Shown here in pieces: positions 1 to 7,526 of a stretch of 12,182 bases of DNA (the first letter of the stretch is position 1; each line of letters starts with the position of its first letter). Origin of the DNA: Brevundimonas sp. (GTDB lineage: Bacteria; Pseudomonadota; Alphaproteobacteria; Caulobacterales; Caulobacteraceae); the NCBI GenBank assembly GCA_024711185.1, contig JANJTI010000346.1:1-12182 (forward strand), read 5' to 3'. Made by a program: the position numbers and the translations under genes. Under the pieces are notes generated by a model. The model was not told where the DNA came from. It saw nothing but the letters and a program-made list of their open reading frames with translations, and ran no database searches.

Positions 1-303
1 GGTGCATTCGCCCGTCAGCGGCTCGAACACCGCCCCGTGCCAGCCGCACAGGATCAGCGCGCCGTCCGGCGTGAGGTAGCGGTCCAGCTCGATGGCGAGA
101 GGAAAGCCCTGGTGCGGACAGCGGTCGACGTATCCCGCCAACTGCCCGTCCTTGCGCACCACGAAGCCATGAAAGAAGGCGTCGCCGATCTGCAGGACGA
201 ACGAGCGGGCGCCGGGGTCGGCGATGTCCGCCTCAGCGCACAGGGGCACGTTCGGCGGGGTCTTCCAGACCCGCCTGCGATCGCCGGACGCGGCGTCGGT
301 CAA
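1..303 (-). CDS. Rieske [2Fe-2S] domain protein, 3' end outside window
   Basis: The first 101 codons of a leftward gene are visible; the rest lies beyond position 1. The translation carries a Rieske cluster-binding pair: C62-P-H64 and C86-G-W-H89-G, separated by 21 residues, as in small ferredoxin-like Rieske proteins and Rieske oxygenase N-termini. The two Cys and two His would hold a [2Fe-2S] cluster for electron transfer. I chose the TTG at 301-303 because it overlaps the gpsA stop codon (TTGA) and follows a Shine-Dalgarno-like AAGGTGG about 7 nt upstream; no ATG occurs in the visible frame. This makes it the third gene of the tsaD-gpsA operon, translationally coupled to gpsA. With the C-terminus missing, a stand-alone small Rieske protein and a longer oxygenase cannot be told apart, though the short N-terminus favours the small type. 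Substrate or partner is unknown. Confidence 0.8.
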   Translation of the reverse strand, partial: MTDAASGDRRRVWKTPPNVPLCAEADIADPGARSFVLQIGDAFFHGFVVRKDGQLAGYVDRCPHQGFPLAIELDRYLTPDGALILCGWHGAVFEPLTGECT

Positions 304-1298
304 TGCCGTTCCACCTTCAGCGGACGTGACAGCAGGCCCTCGATGGCGGCGTCCACGGTGGTTTCGCCGGCGAGAAGGGCCGCGACCGCGAGCGAGATCG
401 GCATGTCGACTCCGGCCTTCTCCGCCAGTCCCCGCACCGCCGGGGCGCTCTCGTAGCCTTCCGCGACAGATCGCTTGCCCGCCAGCGCCTGCTCGACGGT
501 CTGCCCCTGTCCAAGCGCGAGGCCGAGGCTCATGTTGCGGGACTGCGGGCTGGAGCAGGTCAGAACCAGGTCGCCCAGACCGCACAGGCCGGCCACCGTC
601 CCGGCGCGGCCGCCCAGCGCCACGCCCATGCGGGTCATCTCGGCGAAGCCGCGGGTGATCAGGGCGGCGTGGGCGCTGCGGCCCAGCCCCTTGCCCTCGC
701 TCAGGCCGCAGGCGATCGCCAGCACGTTCTTGATGGCCCCCCCGACCTCCGCCCCGATCAGGTCGTCGGCGAGGTAGGGCCGGAAGGTCGGCGCGGACAG
801 GGTGGCCATCAGGGCCTGGCCGAGCGCCTCGTCGGCGCAGGCGAGCGTGACGGCGCTGGGGAGGCCGCGAGCCACCTCGGCGGCGAAGCTGGGGCCCGAC
901 AGCACCGCCGCCGGCGCCTCCGGCAGGGTCTCGGCCAGCACCTCGGTCATCAGCTTCAGCGAGCCGCGCTCGATGCCCTTGGAGCACAGGACCACCGGCA
1001 CGCCGGGCCGGTGATGGGCCGCGAAGGCGGTCAGGGTCGAACGCATGTGCTGGGCCGGCGGCACGGCGAGGATCAGGTCGCACGCCCCGAGGTCGGCGAG
1101 GTCGCCGGTGACTTCGAGACGCTCGTCCAGTTCGATCCCGGGGAGGAAGGCTTCGTTGACCCGCCGGGCGCGGATGCTTTCGACCACCTCCGGCTCGCGC
1201 GCCTGCAGCCGCACCTGAAGACCGGCCCAGCCCGCCACCTGCGCCAGGGCGGTGCCCCAGGCGCCGGCGCCGATCACTCCTGCCCGCTTGAACTCCAT
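300..1298 (-). CDS. gpsA: NAD(P)-dependent glycerol-3-phosphate dehydrogenase
   Basis: 332 residues, normal for the family. The cytosolic enzyme reduces dihydroxyacetone phosphate to sn-glycerol-3-phosphate, the backbone for phospholipid synthesis. The N-terminal Rossmann fold shows GAGAWG at residues 10-15, followed by AVPPAQHM around 78-85. SKGIE (K107) and GPSFA (135-139) are conserved GpsA signatures, and GGAIKN contains K190, the catalytic lysine. The C-terminal helical domain has [12 protein letters not shown] and SRNMSLG. The ATG at 1296-1298 has a strong Shine-Dalgarno (GAGGAGG) that overlaps the tsaD stop codon. The 9-nt gap to tsaD and the 3-nt overlap with the Rieske gene imply co-transcription. 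The pairing of tsaD with gpsA is common in alphaproteobacteria. Identity is secure. Confidence 0.97.
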   Translation of the reverse strand: MEFKRAGVIGAGAWGTALAQVAGWAGLQVRLQAREPEVVESIRARRVNEAFLPGIELDERLEVTGDLADLGACDLILAVPPAQHMRSTLTAFAAHHRPGVPVVLCSKGIERGSLKLMTEVLAETLPEAPAAVLSGPSFAAEVARGLPSAVTLACADEALGQALMATLSAPTFRPYLADDLIGAEVGGAIKNVLAIACGLSEGKGLGRSAHAALITRGFAEMTRMGVALGGRAGTVAGLCGLGDLVLTCSSPQSRNMSLGLALGQGQTVEQALAGKRSVAEGYESAPAVRGLAEKAGVDMPISLAVAALLAGETTVDAAIEGLLSRPLKVERH

Positions 1299-1307
1299 GC
1301 GCCCTCC

Positions 1308-2432
1308 TCAGGCCTTCGCGCCCTTGCGGCCCGTCTTGTGGACCGGATCGGCGATGGCGCGGCTCTCGTCCAGCGGCCAGCGTGGCCGGGCCGCGATGTC
1401 GATGTCCGATGTCAAACCCTTCCGCAGCCGCTCGGCTCCCGCGAGCGCGATCATGGCCGCGTTGTCGGTGCAATAGGCCATCGGCGGAGCCAGGAAATCG
1501 AAGCCGTTGCGCGCCGCCGTCGCCTCCAGCGTCGCCCGCACAGTGCCGTTGGCGGCGACGCCGCCTGCCACAACGAACAGGCGGTGATCGTGCGCCCCGG
1601 CATAGGCCTTCATGGCGCGGTCGGAACGCTCGGCCAGCTGGCGGGCGATGGCGGTCTGCACCGCATCCGCCAGATCCGCCCTGTCCTGCACCGTCTCGCA
1701 GGCGGACGCCAGACGCGAGGCCGCGGTCTTCAGCCCGGAGAAGGAGAAGTCGCAATCCTTGCGGCCCAGCAGGGCGCGGGGAAGATCGAAGCGCGAGCCG
1801 TCGCCGGTCGCCGCCAGCGCCTCAAGCGCCGGGCCGCCGGGGTAGCCGAGGCCCAGCGCCTTCGCGATCTTGTCGAAGGCCTCGCCGGCGGCGTCGTCGA
1901 TGGTCGTACCCAGCCGCGTCATGTCGCCGATCCCGCGCACCTCGAGCAGCTGGCAATGGCCGCCCGAGACGAGCAGCAGCAGGAAGGGGTAGGCGACCGG
2001 TTCGCCCAGCCGGGCGGAGACGGCATGGCCCTCGAGGTGGTTCACGGCCACCAGTGGAAGACCCCGCGCCAGCGCCACCGCCTTGCCGAAGCTCAGCCCC
2101 ACCATCACCCCGCCGACCAGCCCCGGGCCCGCGGTGGCCGCGACCCCGTCCAGTCCGTCGTAGCCCACGCCGGCCTCGTCCATGGCGCGGGCGACGACGC
2201 CCGCGATCATCTCGACATGGCTCCGGGCGGCGATCTCGGGGACGACCCCGCCGTAGGCGGCATGATCGTCGATCTGGCTGTGCACCACCGACGACAGCAC
2301 CTCGGCGCGGCCTGTCCCGTCGAGGCGCACGACCGAGGCGGCGGTCTCGTCGCAGCTGGTCTCTAGGCCGAGCACGACCAGGGGTCCGGTTGCCCGCCCC
2401 GGCCCGCTGCTATAGTCCGCCGCCATGGTCAT
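1308..2432 (-). CDS. tsaD: tRNA N6-adenosine threonylcarbamoyltransferase TsaD
   Basis: 374 residues from the first ATG; a second ATG two codons later (2424-2426) gives 372. TsaD, with TsaB and TsaE, transfers the threonylcarbamoyl group from TC-AMP to A37 of ANN-decoding tRNAs (t6A). Visible motifs are GLETSCDET near the N-terminus (22-30), AGPGL.GG (101-108), the metal-binding NHLEGH with H132 and H136, SGGH (156-159), GGVAAN (290-295) and CTDNAAM with D323: a complete ASKHA-type active site. No Shine-Dalgarno precedes the start; a promoter-like site at 2440-2468 puts the transcription start at or next to the ATG, suggesting a leaderless or near-leaderless mRNA. The open frame continues upstream through antisense hemC to 3380, but that part is a GC-rich shadow. 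First gene of the leftward operon with gpsA. tRNA-Thr, a t6A substrate class, lies nearby, probably by chance. Confidence 0.96.
   Translation of the reverse strand: MTMAADYSSGPGRATGPLVVLGLETSCDETAASVVRLDGTGRAEVLSSVVHSQIDDHAAYGGVVPEIAARSHVEMIAGVVARAMDEAGVGYDGLDGVAATAGPGLVGGVMVGLSFGKAVALARGLPLVAVNHLEGHAVSARLGEPVAYPFLLLLVSGGHCQLLEVRGIGDMTRLGTTIDDAAGEAFDKIAKALGLGYPGGPALEALAATGDGSRFDLPRALLGRKDCDFSFSGLKTAASRLASACETVQDRADLADAVQTAIARQLAERSDRAMKAYAGAHDHRLFVVAGGVAANGTVRATLEATAARNGFDFLAPPMAYCTDNAAMIALAGAERLRKGLTSDIDIAARPRWPLDESRAIADPVHKTGRKGAKA
2390..2415 (+). promoter_or_regulatory. candidate hemC promoter inside the tsaD 5' codons
   Basis: TTGCCCG (2390-2396) and GCTATAGT (2408-2415) are separated by 11 nt, fitting the Caulobacter-type TTGACGS-N10-14-GCTANAWC layout. 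The predicted start near 2421 gives hemC a leader of roughly 50 nt. The whole site lies within the first codons of tsaD on the other strand. Inference; no other plausible site was seen in the short divergent region. Confidence 0.5.
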
Positions 2433-2439
2433 CGGGTCG

Positions 2440-2468
2440 GAGGTAGCGACCCGGCCCGGCACAGGCAA
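2440..2468 (-). promoter_or_regulatory. candidate tsaD promoter (Caulobacter housekeeping type)
   Basis: Read on the minus strand, TTGCCTG (2468-2462) is followed after 14 nt by GCTACCTC (2447-2440). The Caulobacter sigma-73 consensus, as I recall it, is TTGACGS-N10-14-GCTANAWC, so the -10 matches 7 of 8 positions and the -35 is partial. The predicted start falls around 2430-2434, at the tsaD ATG. Inference from sequence only. Confidence 0.45.
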
Positions 2469-2474
2469 CGTCTC

Positions 2475-3413
2475 ATGGCACCACTCGTCCGCATCGGCAC
2501 CCGTCGCTCGAAGCTGGCGCTGACCCAGTCGGGCATGATGCAGCGCGCCATCGGGCGCGCGCTCGGGGTGACCGACGCCGACCTGGCCGAGGCCGTGCCG
2601 CTGGTCGAGATCGTCACCACCGGCGACCGGGTGCAGGACCGCCGGCTGCTGGAAATCGGGGGCAAGGCCCTGTTCACCAAGGAGATCGAGGAGGCGCTGC
2701 TGGACGGCCGCGTCGACGTGGCGGTGCATTCGATGAAGGACGTGCCGGCCGAGCAGCCGCCCGGACTGGCCATCGCGGCGGTGCCGGAGCGGGAGGATCC
2801 GCGCGACGCCTTCATCAGCGAGGCGGCCGCGAGCTTCGAGAACCTGCCCATGGAGGCGCGGCTGGGAACCGCCTCGCTTCGGCGGCAGGCCCAGGCGCTG
2901 GCCCTGCGTCCCGACCTGAAGGTCGAGATGCTGCGCGGCAACGTCGACACCCGGTTGCGCCGGCTGGCCGAGGGCGAGTTCGACGCCATTCTCCTGGCCG
3001 TGTCGGGTCTGAACCGGCTGGGCCTCGAAGGCGTCATCCGCGAGCGGCTGTCGCTGGACCGGTTCCTGCCCGCGCCGGGTCAGGGAGCGCTGGCCCTGCA
3101 GACCCGCGCCGACGACGTCGAGGCGGCCTGGACGGGCGCGCTGAACCATGCCGACACCGCCGTGGCGGTCGAGGCCGAGCGGGGCGCGATGACGGCGCTC
3201 GAGGGCTCGTGCCGGACCGCGATCGGAGCTCACGCCGAGGTCGCCGCCGGGCGCCTGCGCCTGACTGTGGAGATGCTCGCCCCCGACGGCTCGGCGCGCT
3301 GGCGGCGGGCGGGGGAGATCGACCGGCCGACGGCGGAGTCGGCCCGGGCGCTCGGCCTCAGGCTGGGGGGCGAGGTGCACGCCGCCGCCGGCGACCAGAA
3401 GGTGGAATCCTGA
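2475..3413 (+). CDS. hemC: porphobilinogen deaminase (hydroxymethylbilane synthase)
   Basis: 312 residues, full length. The cytosolic enzyme joins four porphobilinogens into hydroxymethylbilane for haem, sirohaem and cobalamin synthesis. Family landmarks run in order: [11 protein letters not shown] (6-16), GDRVQDR (50-56), [10 protein letters not shown] (63-72), HSMKDVP with the catalytic aspartate D89, [11 protein letters not shown] (130-140), and [13 protein letters not shown] where C246 carries the dipyrromethane cofactor. All expected substrate-contact arginines in these blocks are present. The ATG at 2475 is the only start that gives the normal N-terminus; the Shine-Dalgarno is weak. Divergent from tsaD by 42 nt, and its stop codon overlaps the likely hemD start (CTGA), so the two haem genes are coupled. 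Confidence 0.97.
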   Translation: MAPLVRIGTRRSKLALTQSGMMQRAIGRALGVTDADLAEAVPLVEIVTTGDRVQDRRLLEIGGKALFTKEIEEALLDGRVDVAVHSMKDVPAEQPPGLAIAAVPEREDPRDAFISEAAASFENLPMEARLGTASLRRQAQALALRPDLKVEMLRGNVDTRLRRLAEGEFDAILLAVSGLNRLGLEGVIRERLSLDRFLPAPGQGALALQTRADDVEAAWTGALNHADTAVAVEAERGAMTALEGSCRTAIGAHAEVAAGRLRLTVEMLAPDGSARWRRAGEIDRPTAESARALGLRLGGEVHAAAGDQKVES

Positions 3414-4093
3414 CGGGGGTTCGCCGGGTCTGGGTGACGCGGGCGCAGCCCGGCGCCGACCGCACGGCCGGCCGCCTCGCGGCGCGAGGCTTCATCCCCG
3501 TGGTCGCGCCGGTGCTGGAGATCCGGCCGTTCGCCGGGCCGGAGCCGGACCTCAACGGAATTGGCGCGCTCGCCTTCACCAGTCCGAACGGCGTCGACGC
3601 CTTCGCCCGCCTGACGCCTCGCCGGGACCTGCCGGCCTTCGCGGTCGGCGACGCCACCGCCGCGGCGGCGCGGGCGGCGGGGTGGAACGACGTAGTCTCG
3701 GCCTCGGGCGCCATTGAGGACCTCGCACGGCTGCTCGCCGACCGGGCCTCGGGACCGGTCCTCGCGCCCGGCGCGCGGGAACCGGCCGGGGACCTCGCCG
3801 GACTGCTGGCGGGACGGGTCGAGGTGCGGCGGCTGGTGGTCTACGAGGCGGTCGAGACGCAGGCGTCGCCGCCGGCGGACTGGGACGTCGTGCTGGTGCA
3901 TTCCCCGCGCGCCGGACGCGCGATCGCGGCCGCTGTCGGGGTCAACGGCGCGCGGGGCCGCCGGGCGGTGGCTATCTCCACCAACGCCGCCGCGCCGCTG
4001 CAGCCGTGCGGGTTCGATCGCCTCGACATAGCCGCCGCGCCCGCCGAGGCGGCGATGCTGGAGGCGCTTGGCAACCCCGACGCCGACGTATAA
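3410..4093 (+). CDS. hemD: uroporphyrinogen-III synthase, probable non-ATG start
   Basis: About 227 residues from the inferred start. The enzyme closes hydroxymethylbilane to uroporphyrinogen III with inversion of ring D. HemD is poorly conserved, but [14 protein letters not shown] at the N-terminus, [27 protein letters not shown] and VLVHSPRAG are typical, as is the position directly after hemC. No in-frame ATG, GTG or TTG lies at the expected N-terminus. CTG at 3410-3412 overlaps the hemC stop (CTGA), follows AAGGTGG by 4-5 nt and gives the natural beginning [12 protein letters not shown]. The next usual start, GTG at 3434, would remove the first residues of the conserved strand (219 aa). 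The frame stays open upstream into hemC, but that is shadow. Function is well supported; the start is uncertain. Confidence 0.9.
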   Translation: MTGVRRVWVTRAQPGADRTAGRLAARGFIPVVAPVLEIRPFAGPEPDLNGIGALAFTSPNGVDAFARLTPRRDLPAFAVGDATAAAARAAGWNDVVSASGAIEDLARLLADRASGPVLAPGAREPAGDLAGLLAGRVEVRRLVVYEAVETQASPPADWDVVLVHSPRAGRAIAAAVGVNGARGRRAVAISTNAAAPLQPCGFDRLDIAAAPAEAAMLEALGNPDADV

Positions 4094-4094
4094 A
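4068..4094 (+). promoter_or_regulatory. candidate tRNA-Thr promoter overlapping the hemD stop
   Basis: TTGGCA (4068-4073) and TATAAA (4089-4094) are 15 nt apart; the -10 element includes the hemD TAA stop (4091-4093). The expected start is near 4101, about 30 nt before the tRNA 5' end, a usual distance for a tRNA precursor leader. A 6-bp dyad, CGGACC/GGTCCG, sits at 4109-4122 between start and tRNA. Confidence 0.4.
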
Positions 4095-4131
4095 GAACCC
4101 GCCTCGCGCGGACCCCGGTCCGACGCCCAAG

Positions 4132-4207
4132 GCCGCTTTAGCTCAGCCGGTAGAGCACCTCATTCGTAATGAGGGGGTCGCGTGTTCGAGTCACGCAAGC
4201 GGCACCA
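4132..4207 (+). tRNA. tRNA-Thr, anticodon CGT
   Basis: A complete 76-nt cloverleaf. The acceptor stem GCCGCTT pairs fully with AAGCGGC, the D stem is GCTC/GAGC, the anticodon stem CCTCA/TGAGG carries the loop TTCGTAA with anticodon CGT at 4165-4167 (reads ACG, threonine), the variable loop is GGGTC, and the T arm is GCGTG-TTCGAGT-CACGC. The discriminator A is followed by a genome-encoded CCA (4205-4207). Being an ANN-decoding tRNA, it would be a substrate for t6A37 modification involving TsaD. It stands alone between hemD and an HTH gene; tRNA 3' ends are common integration sites, but I see no integrase or direct repeat here. Confidence 0.98.
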
Positions 4208-4301
4208 CCTTTCCATTCATGATCGTACCGTCCGGCCGGCTCGCGCGTCTGGACGCACGACGCGGCGCAGCCTAGGCAGACTCCGGAACAGGAGGTTGTC
4301 G

Positions 4302-4958
4302 ATGCCGTCGCGGCTCAGCGCGCGCCAGGAGGAGTGTCTCAGGCTCACCGCTTTCCTGACCGACAAGGAGATCGCTGCGCGCCTCGGTCTCTCCGAGGCC
4401 ACCGTCAAGAAGCATGTGCACGAGGCCTGCCGACGGCTGGGCGTCAATCGCCGGAAGGCGGCGCTGGCGCTGCTGGAACGAAACGTACCAGGGTCTACGA
4501 AAGACTCCATTGTCGCCGGCGCACAGGCCCCGTCTCCTCGCCGCCCAGTCAGGGAGGCCGGCGATGGCGAAGATGGACAATCTCCTTCCCCAATGGACGT
4601 GGGAGGATCTGGAGGCGGCGCTGGAGGGGTTCGCGCCACAGGGAGCCGGCGACCCGGTCCGCGAGCACCTGATGCGGGGGCTCGCGGAAGACGCCCGGCG
4701 CGCGACGCCGCGGGAACTGCTGCAGCAGGTGCTGAGCGCGGGCTGGGTGATGGCCCAGATGGGCGCGCAACAGGGCGGTTCGGCTACCGACCTCCCCCGC
4801 GCGGCTGGGGCGTCCGCCTCCTGATCCTGCTGGTGATGGTCGTGGTCATCGCGGTGCTGCTCAAGGCGGTGGCCGATCTGATGCTCGCCTATGCCGACCA
4901 GGCCCGGGAGATCGGCCATGCGACCAGTCCCCAACTCGTGCCGAGCGGGCGCGGCTGA
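4302..4958 (+). CDS. LuxR/GerE-type helix-turn-helix protein; C-terminal frame doubtful
   Basis: The ATG at 4302 has a strong Shine-Dalgarno (AGGAGG, 4290-4295, spacer 6). Residues 4-60 form a GerE/LuxR-type DNA-binding domain: LSARQEECLRLTAFLTDKEI, then the recognition helix SEATVKKHVHEACRRLGV (31-48) and RRKAALALL. No receiver or ligand-binding domain precedes it. After about residue 75 (DSIVAG) the frame reads as low-complexity Gly/Arg/Pro sequence with poor third-position GC, while the +1 frame becomes strongly coding from 4564. From about 4779 this frame is again well formed, with YRPPPRG followed by a single transmembrane helix (RLLILLVMVVVIAVLLKAV) and a short tail. It may be one 218-residue membrane-tethered regulator, or an HTH gene whose stop is hidden and a separate downstream gene. 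The HTH domain is solid; the 3' end is not. Target genes are unknown. Confidence 0.55.
   Translation: MPSRLSARQEECLRLTAFLTDKEIAARLGLSEATVKKHVHEACRRLGVNRRKAALALLERNVPGSTKDSIVAGAQAPSPRRPVREAGDGEDGQSPSPMDVGGSGGGAGGVRATGSRRPGPRAPDAGARGRRPARDAAGTAAAGAERGLGDGPDGRATGRFGYRPPPRGWGVRLLILLVMVVVIAVLLKAVADLMLAYADQAREIGHATSPQLVPSGRG
4564..4824 (+). CDS. small helical protein, overlapping the HTH gene; probably frameshifted near 4778
   Basis: I do not recognise this family. The ATG at 4564 has an excellent Shine-Dalgarno (GGGAGG, 4552-4557, spacer 6) and the frame shows strong GC3 coding bias. Residues 1-71 look like a compact helical domain: LLPQWTWEDLEAALEGF, then DPVREHLMRGLAEDA, then TPRELLQQVLSAGWVMAQM. 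After QQGG (4771-4778) the frame turns into short nonsense ending at 4824, whereas the frame one base back continues as FGYRPPPRG plus a transmembrane helix to 4958. Restoring one base after 4778 would give a 131-residue protein with a cytoplasmic helical domain and a C-terminal membrane anchor. Alternatively this stretch could be the middle of the HTH protein, disturbed by two compensating indels. No slippery heptamer is visible at the junction. Confidence 0.5.
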   Translation: MAKMDNLLPQWTWEDLEAALEGFAPQGAGDPVREHLMRGLAEDARRATPRELLQQVLSAGWVMAQMGAQQGGSATDLPRAAGASAS

Positions 4959-5032
4959 TCGGGGGATGCCCCCCGTGTCCTCGCCCAGACGCCTGGAACG
5001 CCGGCGCGCAGCCATCACCCGGAGAGACCCGC

Positions 5033-5482
5033 ATCACCCCCTTTCTGGCCGCCTACTATCTTGTCCTGCTGCTCGCCGTCGGCCTCGGTTGGCTCAGGGG
5101 CGGTCATCCCGAGCGGCAAGGAGCCCTCGCCATCATCGCTGTCGCCATGGCCTCGACAGTCGTCCCGCCGCTGCGATCTGGCAACGTCGTGGTCGACGAC
5201 GCCGTGCTGGACCTCATCCTGACCGCGTTCTTCGCCTGGATGGCCTTGAAGGGCCGACGCTGGTGGGCGTTGGCGATGACCGCGATCATGGTGCTGACCC
5301 TGCTGATGCACGCCACCATGTTCGCACAACCGGACCTGTCGCCGAGCATTGACGTCGCCGCGCGCATCGGACTCGGCCTTCTCGTCGGCCTCACCTTGCT
5401 CGCCGGCGTCCTCGAGCGCTGGCTGGCGGACGAACCGCCCGTCAGCCCCGCCGCGCGCTGGGGTCGCAGGAAAGCCGCTTGA
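5033..5482 (+). CDS. small four-helix membrane protein, abnormal start codon
   Basis: Function unknown. The frame encodes about 149 residues with four predicted transmembrane segments: [18 protein letters not shown] near the start, [15 protein letters not shown], a long hydrophobic stretch from [15 protein letters not shown] through [17 protein letters not shown], and [16 protein letters not shown]. It ends in a basic tail (RWGRRKAA). Similar small membrane proteins occur beside LuxR-type HTH genes in sphingomonads and Caulobacterales, by my recollection. The first usual start, ATG at 5147, falls in the second helix and would drop helix 1. Coding signal extends upstream to ATC at 5033, preceded by GGAGAG (5021-5026) at ideal distance and giving [10 protein letters not shown]; an ATG mutated or misread to ATC is plausible. 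Another option is the ATG at 4966 joined by removing one C from the C5 run at 5037-5041. The minimum certain extent is 5147-5482. Confidence 0.6.
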   Translation: MTPFLAAYYLVLLLAVGLGWLRGGHPERQGALAIIAVAMASTVVPPLRSGNVVVDDAVLDLILTAFFAWMALKGRRWWALAMTAIMVLTLLMHATMFAQPDLSPSIDVAARIGLGLLVGLTLLAGVLERWLADEPPVSPAARWGRRKAA

Positions 5483-5507
5483 ACATATAAAGATATCTTT
5501 ATATCTC
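5479..5507 (+). promoter_or_regulatory. metK promoter with perfect 20-bp palindromic operator
   Basis: ATATAAAGATATCTTTATAT at 5485-5504 is a perfect 20-bp palindrome in otherwise GC-rich DNA, starting 3 nt after the stop of the membrane protein gene. It lies between TTGAAC (5479-5484, -35-like) and TATATC/TATCTC (5500-5507, -10-like), exactly where a repressor would block RNA polymerase. From memory, AT-rich palindromes containing AAAGATATCTTT are sites for ArsR-family regulators of the methionine/SAM cycle (SamR/SahR type) in alphaproteobacteria; I could not check this. The palindrome is certain, the promoter likely, the regulator name a suggestion. Confidence 0.7.
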
Positions 5508-5537
5508 TGGCCGCCACCACGCGCCCAGGAGCCTGCC

Positions 5538-6734
<1,197 letters not shown>

Positions 6735-6736
6735 CA

Positions 6737-6806
6737 GGGTCCAGGTTCCATGGATCAGGTTCCAGGGTGCGCCGGTGCGCGCCCTGGCGCCTAGAACCCG
6801 GGACCC
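6737..6806. repeat. 70-nt imperfect inverted repeat between metK and trmB
   Basis: GGGTCC (6737-6742) pairs with GGACCC (6801-6806), and inside it CCAGGGTGCGC (6762-6772) pairs with GCGCGCCCTGG (6777-6787) around a CGGT loop with one G-T wobble; GGTTC (6758-6762) can pair with GAACC outside this. The left arm also holds two copies of AGGTTCCA-like sequence (6743-6750, 6757-6764). No T-run follows, so it is not a canonical intrinsic terminator. It could be a REP-type extragenic palindrome or a processing/stabilising hairpin at the metK 3' end. Confidence 0.6.
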
Positions 6807-6827
6807 AGCACCTTTAAAGCCCGCCCC

Positions 6828-7526
6828 ATGTCCTCGCCCTCCGACACCCCCACCTGGGGCCCGCTCCGTTCGTTCGGCCGCATCAAGTCGCGGACGCTGA
6901 AGCCGCGGCAGGCGGCGCTGTTCGACACGCTGCTGCCGACCATCGCCGTGCCCGATCCGGCGGCGGGGCCGATCGAGCCGCAGGCGCTGATGCCCGGCGC
7001 GACCGGGGTCTGGCTGGAAATCGGCTTCGGCGGCGGCGAGCACCTGGCCGAACAGGCAAGCCGCCACCCGGATGTCCTGATGATCGGCTGCGAGCCGTTC
7101 CTGAACGGGGTCGGCTCGGCCCTGCGGCACGTCGACGAGCGCGGGCTGAAGAACGTGCGGCTGCACGCCGGCGACGCGCGCGACATCATGAAGGCCCTGC
7201 CGGACGGCTCGCTGGACCGGGTGATGATCCTGTTTCCCGATCCCTGGCCCAAGGCGCGGCATAACAAGCGGCGGCTGGTGCAGGACGAAACGGCGGCCGA
7301 GATCGCACGGCTGCTCAAACCCGGCGGGCGGCTTCGCTTCGTGACGGACTGGAAGGACTACGCCGACTGGGCGCTGGAGCGCTTCGAGCGCACGCCAGGG
7401 CTGGCCTGGTCGGCAGAACGCGCCGACGACTGGCGCGAGGCGCCGGCGGATCACGTGGTCACCCGCTACGAGGAGAAGAAGCTGGGCGACACGCCGCCGA
7501 TCTTCCTGGAGTTTATTCGCGAGTGA
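6828..7526 (+). CDS. trmB: tRNA (guanine-N7-)-methyltransferase
   Basis: 232 residues, normal for bacterial TrmB, which forms m7G46 in the tRNA variable loop using SAM. The N-terminal RSFGRIKSRTLKPRQ is typical of alphaproteobacterial members. The SAM-binding motif is VWLEIGFGGGEHLAEQA (61-77), acidic-loop motif IGCEPF (86-91), and the catalytic signature LFPDPWPKARHNKRRLVQ (135-152). RFVTDWKDYA and a C-terminal TRYEEKKLG complete the family pattern. The ATG at 6828 fits the usual N-terminus, though no clear Shine-Dalgarno precedes it. Its GTGA overlap with the next gene indicates translational coupling. Confidence 0.96.
   Translation: MSSPSDTPTWGPLRSFGRIKSRTLKPRQAALFDTLLPTIAVPDPAAGPIEPQALMPGATGVWLEIGFGGGEHLAEQASRHPDVLMIGCEPFLNGVGSALRHVDERGLKNVRLHAGDARDIMKALPDGSLDRVMILFPDPWPKARHNKRRLVQDETAAEIARLLKPGGRLRFVTDWKDYADWALERFERTPGLAWSAERADDWREAPADHVVTRYEEKKLGDTPPIFLEFIRE

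Noticed and set aside
669..2366. A 565-codon plus-strand open frame antisense to gpsA and tsaD.
   Set aside because: Same GC-driven shadow effect; low-complexity composition and two well-supported genes on the other strand.
2433..3380. N-terminal extension of tsaD to 690 codons.
   Set aside because: The extra part is antisense hemC; the TsaD family starts at the [10 protein letters not shown] strand, close to the ATG at 2432.
4132..4301. Integration site at the tRNA-Thr 3' end.
   Set aside because: No integrase, direct repeat of the tRNA end or phage-like gene was found in the window.
4771..4790. Programmed -1 ribosomal frameshift between the small helical protein and the TM tail.
   Set aside because: No X-XXY-YYZ slippery heptamer or clear downstream pseudoknot is visible; a one-base deletion explains the junction better.
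4959..4974. GGGGGATGCCCCCC hairpin as a terminator after the HTH/TM gene.
   Set aside because: The loop is very small and no T-run follows.
5505..5537. SAM riboswitch upstream of metK.
   Set aside because: The leader between the palindrome and the TTG start is only about 30 nt and shows none of the helices of known SAM riboswitch classes; the palindrome is better read as a DNA operator.
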